Positions 56,733 to 64,000 of a DNA stretch of 64,000 nucleotides are shown here, one piece after another. The stretch is from Zygnema cylindricum. Lineage: Eukaryota > Streptophyta > Zygnematophyceae > Zygnematales > Zygnemataceae. The position numbers and the translations under genes were made by a program. The stretch's first letter is position 1. Every line of letters starts with the position of its first letter. The stretch spans positions 95,206-159,205 of the forward strand of contig JBBHKE010001999.1 of assembly GCA_037447655.1 (NCBI GenBank), in the 5' to 3' direction. Under the pieces are notes generated by a model. The model made no database searches and had not been told where the DNA came from. It worked only from the letters and a program-made list of their open reading frames with translations.

Positions 56733-57665
56733 TTAAAAAAAAACAAATACATTTATATATATTTTCCTTTCCTTTTTCCTTTTTCCTTCATGAAGCTTCA
56801 AGCGAATACCTTTATATATAAAAAAGTGAATTAGATGACCAAAAATAATTTCATCTTGTCGATCATACATTTTATTTTGCATGCCACTTTTCATAAATCG
56901 GAGTAAAGATTTTATCCACCTCCTCCCCTTTTCATCCAACAAAAATCCACTTTCCCTTTTGCATTTCCAACAGTCAGCCCCATCCCCAATTTGTAACACA
57001 TACTCAGATGCTAACCCTTTTACAGGCACATCTTTATAAAAGGCATCACTCCCATTAGTGAAGTCAAAACCATTTCTCCCCATATTTATCCTCAAATCAA
57101 GAGTCCCCACTAAGTTCCTCGTAAAATCTACATCTTCCGAACTCATATTTTTATCCATGATTCTCACCCCATTTTCTGAACTTTCCTTACTCTCTCCCAT
57201 AGAATTCTTTCCACTATCACTTTCTAAATTTATTCCCAATAAATATTTCTCTTCTCCTATACCTTTCATTAAATATTCCTCTTCTCCCCTATCCTTTAGA
57301 ACCCCTTCTAATTTCACTTCTCCCATTTCCTCTGAATCCGTTGAAGTCTTCCTTTCCGACCCGTTTTTTGTTTCCAAAATATCTATGAAACTATCCTCAA
57401 TAGTTTGAACTCCCTCAAGTATCTCCTCTCTATTTACTTTCCTTATACCTCCAAAAGCACACTGTTGCTTACGTGGAATTTCTGTGTGTTTTTCTCTCTT
57501 CCCCATACTACCTATGCGGAGAAGCTCCAACATATCTTCATCCTCTTTCTCCTCTTCCCCTTCTTCCTCCTCATCCACATTCCAACTTCTAAGTTCTTTT
57601 AAACAAGGGCATTCCTCTATATAATGACTCGGTTCCCTACAAAAGAAACAAACCCCCTTTTTCAA
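56733..57665 (-). CDS. 310-codon ORF of an internally deleted copia element (gag zinc knuckle joined to RNase H remnant)
   Basis: The minus-strand frame opens near the gag zinc knuckle CFFCREPSHYIEEC (C-x2-C-x4-H-x4-C), which would bind element RNA. An acidic linker follows (residues about 32-45), then PRKQQCAFGG, which in the related element lies just before the protease. A long Glu/Ser-rich stretch comes next. From about residue 188 the frame reads TRNLVGTLDLRINMG, GSDAFYKDVPVKGLASEYVL and DCWKCKRESG, clearly a diverged RNase H. Protease, integrase and RT are missing. It is the longest open non-repetitive frame in the window. Translation would need an upstream gag start or internal start. 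Confidence 0.6.
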   Translation of the reverse strand: MKKGVCFFCREPSHYIEECPCLKELRSWNVDEEEEGEEEKEDEDMLELLRIGSMGKREKHTEIPRKQQCAFGGIRKVNREEILEGVQTIEDSFIDILETKNGSERKTSTDSEEMGEVKLEGVLKDRGEEEYLMKGIGEEKYLLGINLESDSGKNSMGESKESSENGVRIMDKNMSSEDVDFTRNLVGTLDLRINMGRNGFDFTNGSDAFYKDVPVKGLASEYVLQIGDGADCWKCKRESGFLLDEKGRRWIKSLLRFMKSGMQNKMYDRQDEIIFGHLIHFFIYKGIRLKLHEGKRKKERKIYINVFVFF

Positions 57666-58035
57666 AGCTCTCGTTATTTTTCCTCTCCCTCTCTTTCAAC
57701 CAAAGTTCTGTTAAGGTTTTCCTTTGTCTTTCTTCCTCTCATCACGCTTCCGCTCGTCACTGCCGTTCCTCTCATCACGCTTCCGCCAATCACCACCAGC
57801 TGTAAATGCATTCACTCTGTCACTTCCCCTACGAAGCTCCAAAAAACTTTCCCTCACAAGAATTATCCTCATGGTAAAGCTCCAAGTCCATGAGGAGCCA
57901 TGCATTGCGTGCATACGACAAATGATGTTTTCGTACTCATTTGGAAGTTTCATAAATAGTGTATTAATCTTCCTCTCCTCAGATTCTACATATCCCGCAC
58001 TAGCAAGCTCAACATATAGCGCAGCAATATCATTG
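57666..58035 (-). pseudogene. copia gag fragment, cut by the LysM paralogue
   Basis: The minus-strand frame reads NDIAALYVELASAGYVESEE, NTLFMKLPNEYENIIC and VRESFLELRRGSDRVNAF, then a basic Lys/Asp/Arg-rich stretch. This matches the second half of a copia gag before the zinc knuckle. The N-terminal half and 5' LTR are gone: at 58035/58036 the sequence switches to exon sequence of the LysM gene. Confidence 0.75.
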
Positions 58036-59760
58036 TATGTTGTGCCAGTTGGCAATTTTATTTCTTACCCGACAATCTTCACCACATATGGCATCTCAAA
58101 GCAAAGGTTTTTAGAACAAAACAAGTTCTCATTTCTATTACTTTGAATGCCCTGTTGTTTGACTTTCCTAAGTCAAACTCCTGGTTTTGTTTTTCAATCC
58201 AATTTCTCTGGGAAGGGAATAGTGCAATGGCAAAATTCTTTTTTGCAAAGGTGTATTGTATTTGACCGCTGGCGTAATACCATTAGGAAATTACATTTTG
58301 ACTGAGTTTCAGAATTTGAATTGCAACCAAAGTCTTCCCAAAGGTGCCAAAGTTAATGTCACCAACGGCGTGGAATGTTCCCTATATTATACAGTGCAAG
58401 AGGTAAGTTTCTTTCCTTGTGAACTATACAGGTTTTTTTCTGATTCGATTTGTTTTAGATTGGTTCTAAGTTTTGCTGTAATCCTTTTTCTTTGTTTTAC
58501 TGTAATGGTTCCGGTTGTTAGCCCCCATGACTATGGTTTGTAAATAGCAATTTCATTTGAGTATTTGACTACTTTACGTAGTTGATCTATACTTAATCAT
58601 GACTTTGCAGGGCGATACATGTAAATCCATAAAGTACATTTTTAAAGTCGACCATGACTTAGACCTTGGAGGCCCTTATTCTCCGAATCCGGATTTAGAT
58701 TGCTCAAATTTGGAACCTTTTCAACTGGTAATTTTGGAGCATCTGAACCCTATATTTCGAAATTTTGTTGCATAAAGAGACATAAATGGAAAATACGATG
58801 TAAATTTCCCTAATATTTTCACGAGGTTGTGTCTTTTTGTGTCAACATAACATTGTTTAGACATCCAAACTATTAATGATTTTGTTTTATGTGTTTGCAA
58901 AATATATCTGCCATTGCTAGATTTGCATTACAAAGGGAAAATTACCATTTCGTGGACCTTGTACCTGTCCATATACCATTAAGCGAGGGGAAACATGTCC
59001 AACAATTATTCATAATCGGATGTGTGGAAACGTGAAAAAATTCTATACTCTAAACCCTGGTGTGTATTGTGCTCGTATCCTATTATACTCCGACGACGAT
59101 AGCACCTTTAAGGAAGAGGTGAGAATAAGTCAAACACATCCATATTTATCCAAATGTTTTAAGTCCACAACAATGGTCATTCTTTCAAAACACACAACTT
59201 TCATTATTTCCCTTTTTTAAATTTTAATCGAGCCGTGTTTACATCATTGACTGCACCTGTTTTGCACACCATCCCCCGTGATTACGCTTGGCAGATTACT
59301 GTCATGGATGTGAGAATACTATGGCCTTGGCAATTTCCTATAATAAATAATATAGGACTATGTGGTTACCTTTTGTCTACAAACTAGGATTTGCATTTGT
59401 TGCTACACAATGTCTATCTACATAAGTGCACAAAAACTAAGTTTGGTGCATAATAAGTAAATTTATAAATGTTTATCGTAGTTGTTGTATCTTTTTGTCC
59501 TCCAGGTTTGTTTAGACAGTGCGGACCTTGGGGGTGGAATGGCAAACTGCAAAGGAACCAGTGTCACATTAACATCCTCAGATACTTGTAACATTTTGAA
59601 TACCAAGTTCTTCAAAGATGATCCTAATACAAAAATAAAACCTCAATCCTTTCTCACTTTAAATGAGTTCGCATGTACCGAAGATGCACTTGCGCTTGTT
59701 TTTGCGAAGGCCAAAACAATCGGTGCAAGTGGAAAAGTTTGTACTCCAAAACTGAGATGA
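58036..59760 (+). pseudogene. partial paralogue of the main gene: LysM region only
   Basis: Matching exons are 58036-58128 (cut at its 5' side), about 58223-58402, 58611-58727, 58921-59118 and 59506-59760. The last three have exactly the lengths of their counterparts (117, 198 and 255 nt). It reads YVVPVGNFISYPTIFTTYGI, LNCNQSLPKGAKVNVTN, GDTCKSIKYIFKV, YTIKRGETCPTIIHN and NPGVYCARI, ending AKTIGASGKVCTPKLR. The donor after the first exon is weakened (one G lost). There is no protease, EGF or LRR part, so it cannot give the full protein. The C-terminal exon lacks the early stop. Confidence 0.85.
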
Positions 59761-60560
59761 GATAGTGTATCATACGTTTAGATAAAATGCGACAAAGAAG
59801 GAAATTACTTTCGCTCACATTCTCTCGAAGGTTAGGAAAGCATAGTTGCTTTATGGTCTTGTAGTCACTTACTATTTTGTGAACTTAAGTTTTTTATTTA
59901 CTTCAAGCATGAAAGTGTGGATTATTGCCTAAAATTTTTAAAATGGTTTTATTGGTTCGTCATACCTTTGGAGTCAATCATTTTATTCAAACTTGAATAC
60001 CTTACTCTAAGAGAAATTTTGTAGAACACTCTTTAAAAATTTTGAAATTGTTTTTACAACGGAATCATATTTTGGTTACTTAGTAGAGAGCTTGGGTACC
60101 TTTCGTCCTTGAAATGTGAATGCTTAGACCATTAGTGAGAATTTTAAGAGTCTCACTATTGTTTTTCCACACTTTTTCAGCAACCAACTCTTTGCCGATT
60201 TGGGCTCTTGATTTTCTTCAAACATAAAAATATTATGAAGCGTTAAAAAAAAAATTATGATTGTTAGTATGGCTTTTTCATAATTTTTTAGTCCCTTTCG
60301 TTTTTGCAAACTTTAATATTATTTTTAGATAAATCATTTTTTAAATTTGAGCACGAGTATGTAGAAAAACGGCTAAGATATTTGAAGTCTTTTATTGTAA
60401 TGCTTCTTGTAATTTTCTACAAAGTGTTATATGTTTTTTGTATGCCAAATTTTGGTAAATTTTACTTGAAATTAATTGGTGGCTTCTGTAAATGATAATA
60501 TATAATAATAAAGGGGAAGGGGACAAAATTGAACTATTTGTCTTTTTGTTTTTTACCTAT
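59761..60560. other. 3' flank of the LysM paralogue
   Basis: AT-rich, partly matching 38640-39310. No gene is seen. Confidence 0.5.
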
Positions 60561-61560
60561 TCTCATTGATTTTTTGTCAATTTCCTCACCTTTTAATTTT
60601 TTTCCTCCTGTTTGTTTTTTCTCTTGACCCTCACCTACTTTTGACACTTATCTCTTATCAGTTATTTTTGTCTTACTTAAGTTATTTTCATAAAAAAAAT
60701 TGTCCCCATTTTCTTGTCCCCCACCTCCCCCCCTCCCACTCTCCCTCCCCCTCTGCAAAAACTCTCCTTTTCACCACCGAACCATCCTTCACCATCCCTC
60801 CCCCCAGCACCTCCCACCCATCGCCAAACGCCACACGTGCTAGAGGAGACACTTTCCTGGGGGGTTAATGGGGGGGAGGGAGAGGATTTTAGGTGGGGTT
60901 GAAGTGGGAGAGGAGAGGGTAGATAGGGGAAAGTGGTCAGCAAAGAGAGGACTACTACCAGTTTTATCTAAACTCCCCCGAGTACACTCTGTTCCTAACA
61001 TCTCCACTACATACAATACATGAAAAACAAAAAAATGAAAATAGAGAGCGGGAGAAGGAGAGTGGGAGAGTGAAAAATATTAAATTTTAGTCATAGAAAA
61101 GTTTTGCAAAAAAAGTTGTCCTTTTTCCCTCCCTTTCAAGACTCCCTTTAAGAGCCGCTTTCTTTCCTTCTTTTCTTCCTCCCCCCCCCCCTTGTACCTT
61201 CCTCCCAATCCCTTTACTTCCCCTCTGTAACCTTGTAATCGATCCTTCCCTCCTTTCCCCCCTTCGGCTTCCCCTTGGTATCCGTCCATCCTTCCTCCCA
61301 TCCCCTGTTTTTGGTACCTTGAAATCCCATTGCCCAATCCCATTGCCCAATCCCATTGAGATTTTCCCTCCTTTCTAAAAGTGTCATCGATGTCAAGTTT
61401 AATTTCTCCCTCCCCTCTCTCCTTCTCTCCCTCTCTCCCTCTCTTCCTCTCTACCTCTATCCCTCTCGCCCTCTCTCCCTCTCTCCCTCTCTCCCACTCA
61501 CTTCCCACAAAAAAAATTCCTCCCTTGTTTCCCCACCTGTTCTATTTCTCTCTTCAAGTT
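60561..61560. repeat. low-complexity pyrimidine-rich blocks
   Basis: C/T-rich sequence at 60600-60830 and 61120-61300, and (CTCTCCCT)n at 61400-61500, with a G-rich break near 60855-60930. At 61323-61358 the unit AATCCCATTGCCC occurs three times (period about 14). All frames here are Ser/Pro/Leu or Gly/Arg artefacts. Confidence 0.8.
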
Positions 61561-61584
61561 CTTTAAAAGATGAATTGACCTTTC

Positions 61585-61682
61585 AAAGGTGACGTGACGT
61601 GACGTGGTGTGACGTGATGTCAAGTGAAGTGAGGCGAAGAGAAGTGGAAAAGTGAAGGAGAGAAAAAGTGACGTGACGTAAC
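61585..61682. promoter_or_regulatory. cluster of TGACG words
   Basis: GGTGACGTGACGTGACGTGG, TGACGTGATG and, 50 bp on, AAGTGACGTGACGTAAC give at least six TGACG cores, the binding core of plant TGA/CRE-type bZIP factors. No gene start is recognised nearby, so it may be a simple repeat. Confidence 0.3.
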
Positions 61683-62869
61683 AAGACGCTCCATGCGAGA
61701 ATGGAGACCGAAATGGTCGAAGGAATGGCCATAGAAAGTGTCGCATGATGGCCGCAGGGAATGTTGTTTCGCTGTAGCGCGTATCTCCCGTATCGTCCCT
61801 AGCGTTGTTATCGCCACTATGGCATAACGCTCTATTGGCAAAAGCGCAATAAGTATTGAAACTTCAATCCATCGCGATAAGAGAAGTGTATTGTACGCCG
61901 GAATCGTTATTAGTGTTAGGGTGAGCTTCCATTAGTGGAAAAGTGGGGTTGTTTACTAGACGCCGTACTATTTCGTGCAGATTCATACCATTTATTTTAT
62001 TTTGTCAGACGAAACACGACGAAACATTTTAACTGGATGGCACCAATAGTATAGACGCAAGTATCGACCGTCGTATGTTTCACCTTTTTAGATTTTGGAA
62101 GCAATCGCGCAAATCGCCCAATGTGAAGAGACTCTCCTTGGCGAGGAGAGTTTCTATGCGCGGGTCCCAAACCATTGGTACACGGGAAAAGTAAAAAATA
62201 TATCCACCACTAACAGGCGATGAGAAACGAACACATCGTACATGACATGTGCCTTCCGCCACGGTGTATGGAGGTCGACCGATATATCTTCGCATGCTCC
62301 TTTTGATATCCGCTGACCTTCAAAGATTGCAGCGCCTTTTTGACATAAAGTTTCGAAATTTTGATTTTCAATTTCAAAAGTAAAATCTGGTCGCAATATT
62401 TTTGTACGAATTATTAGCTACCTCCGCTTGTACAAATAATATGTACATGTTTTCAGTGTGAAGAATATTTTTAGATTTTACTAATCTAAAAACTAACATA
62501 ATTGGCGCCAATCATGATTGAGAAATGATGTTTACTAGCACGATATAATGGAACGTTGTGCCAAAAAACACTACAAATACGTCTTCGCATGTTTTTTGGG
62601 ACCGCCTAATGGAGTAGAGGCCTTAATGTTTTTTTTTTCTTTTTAAACATCTTTTGTCCGTACACGGAAGTCGGTTCTTAGATTTGACGGTTGCGATGTA
62701 AAACTAAGATTGACAGTTTCAAATTGAATATTGGATAAGCGTGTAAGGAAAAAATATGTTTTAAGCGGTGAAAAAGCTATTAATCCTAATACCGATACAC
62801 GGTGTAGCATTCCGGAATGAACGAACAAGAGACCGATATGTTATGATACGGTTCAGTTTAGTACAGTAC
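61683..62869. other. intergenic stretch, no gene recognised
   Basis: Mixed sequence with short frames on both strands and no family resemblance. Confidence 0.45.
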
Positions 62870-63800
62870 ACCAAAGGCAAAGGTTGCAAAAGTCAAAATT
62901 TTATATAACCACAACCGACTGTTTTTTTTTTCAAAGTCTGAATACCTGATGTCCATACGGGTTATGTCGAGCTCCAAAATTGTTAACCGTTACCCGAAAC
63001 GCGTTAACGAAGTTAAAAGTTAACCGAAACTCGATTTGTCGCGACTACGCGTACCCGCTCGTACCCGAATAGGTACAAAATTAATGGTACATTTCCCTTA
63101 TACCTTCTATGATACCAAGAATACAAAATACAATAATGTTGGATTATATAGACTGTACAAAACTTTCATTTTTTTTCGTTTTTTGCTTACTCGATCGTAA
63201 CTGTTTTTTTGTTTTTTTTTTGAAGCAACCGCCCAAATTTGTTCGACCTCCCAAATTTGGCACCCGAAGCTATTTCGGATCCGACGAGGGCAGTCGGTTA
63301 ACCGTCGGTCACGGTTTCGGTTAACCGTTTGCAACCTTTGGCAATAGTTCGCAAAAGTCAAAATTTTAGATACCTGAAACAGACAATTTTTTTTTCAAAT
63401 CTGAACACCTGATATTGGACCGGGTTATTTCATGCTCTTAAAATGTTACCCGGTACCCGATATGCATTTACGAAAATAAAAGTAAACCCAAACTCAGTTT
63501 AGTGCGACTACTCATACCCGCCCGCACCCGAATATGTACAAAATTAGTGGTACATCTCCCATATACCTTCCACGATACCAAGTGTACAAAGTACAATAAT
63601 GTTGGATAGTATAAAAAGTACATAACGATCAGTTTTTTTTTTCTTTGCTTACCCGATTGTACCCTTTTTTTTTTTTCTGAATCACCCGTTCAAATGCGGC
63701 TTGCCCTCGAAATTTGGCATCCGAATCCGTTTCGGATCCCACGCGGGCCGTTTGGTACAAATCGGGTACGGATTTGGGTACCCGATTGCGACCTCTGCAA
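62870..63800 (+). repeat. dispersed repeat R, two tandem copies of about 465 bp
   Basis: Each copy runs from GCAAAAGTCAAAATTTTA through a T run, TGTTAACCGTTACCCGAAAC or its variant, CGTACCCGAATA.GTACAAAAT, ATACCTTC.A.GATACCAAG, ACAATAATGTTGGAT, a second T run and CAAATTTGGCACCCGAA, to TTGCAACCT. The second starts near 63345. The copies have diverged and encode no protein. Confidence 0.75.
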
Positions 63801-64000
63801 TACACCGGGAATTGTACAAATTCTAAAAAAGAAAAGGGAATTGCTAATCGCAGAGACGATTTTTGCTTCGCGCAGGTACACCGCGAATCGTAATTAGAGT
63901 AAATTACTCTAATTCGGTCGCTCGAAATTTCGACTCTATCACATCAAATAGAGTAAATGATTCTAATTTTTTCATTATACTATTTAAGGTAAGGTTTAAT
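63801..64000. other. AT-rich end of window
   Basis: Contains a near-perfect palindrome at 63893-63913 (ATTAGAGTAA A TTACTCTAAT). No gene is seen. Confidence 0.4.

Noticed and set aside
1-64000. tRNA, rRNA or microRNA genes
   Set aside because: No cloverleaf with A and B boxes or rRNA words was seen; tRNA-like words occur only as retroelement primer sites. A scan with tRNAscan-SE and Rfam would be decisive.

Overview
This window is nuclear DNA of a plant-lineage (streptophyte) eukaryote. The evidence is spliced genes with GT-AG introns, plant-type leucine-rich-repeat exons of exactly 72 nt, degenerate CCCTAAA/TTTAGGG motifs, decayed Ty1/copia elements and a LINE-like reverse transcriptase. 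The species cannot be named from the sequence. The low gene density, AT-rich introns and LysM plus papain domains would suit an early-diverging lineage such as a charophyte alga or bryophyte, which is inference. There is one convincing host gene and one partial paralogue; most of the rest is transposon debris and low-complexity DNA.

Layout. 0-7.2 kb: no recognised gene, a possible transcribed unit with splice-like signals. 7.2-19.2 kb: a LINE-like reverse transcriptase pseudogene broken by two later insertions, a solo LTR (9266-10313, target duplication CTCTG) and a whole Ty1/copia element (11008-17195, target duplication ATACT). 19.2-25.3 kb: AT-rich DNA with long purine and pyrimidine tracts, ending in a 10-N assembly gap. 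25.6-38.6 kb: the main gene. 38.6-41.2 kb: its 3' flank, purine-rich tracts and a 17-bp repeat. 41.2-49.2 kb: rearranged copia pieces in both orientations. 49.2-54.1 kb: AT-rich with copies of a dispersed repeat. 54.1-58.0 kb: two more LTRs and an internally deleted copia element. 58.0-59.8 kb: the LysM part of a second copy of the main gene. 59.8-64 kb: its flank, low-complexity DNA and a tandem of the dispersed repeat.

The main gene splices in one consistent frame across 20 exons (about 927 codons visible). It encodes leucine-rich repeats, a Cys-rich EGF-like module, a papain-like (C1A) cysteine protease with its catalytic Gln, Cys, His and Asn all present, two more EGF-like modules and three LysM (chitin/peptidoglycan-type glycan binding) motifs. 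One polypeptide therefore joins two ligand-recognition folds to a protease and looks secreted or apoplastic. I do not know this exact architecture from described families. Its 5' end is not visible, probably lying across the assembly gap, and its last exon carries an in-frame TGA where the paralogue has TTA.

The repeats also have points of interest. One copia family starts gag inside its 5' LTR and has a primer site matching the anticodon arm of initiator tRNA. The other LTR family keeps a hairpin with compensatory changes between copies.
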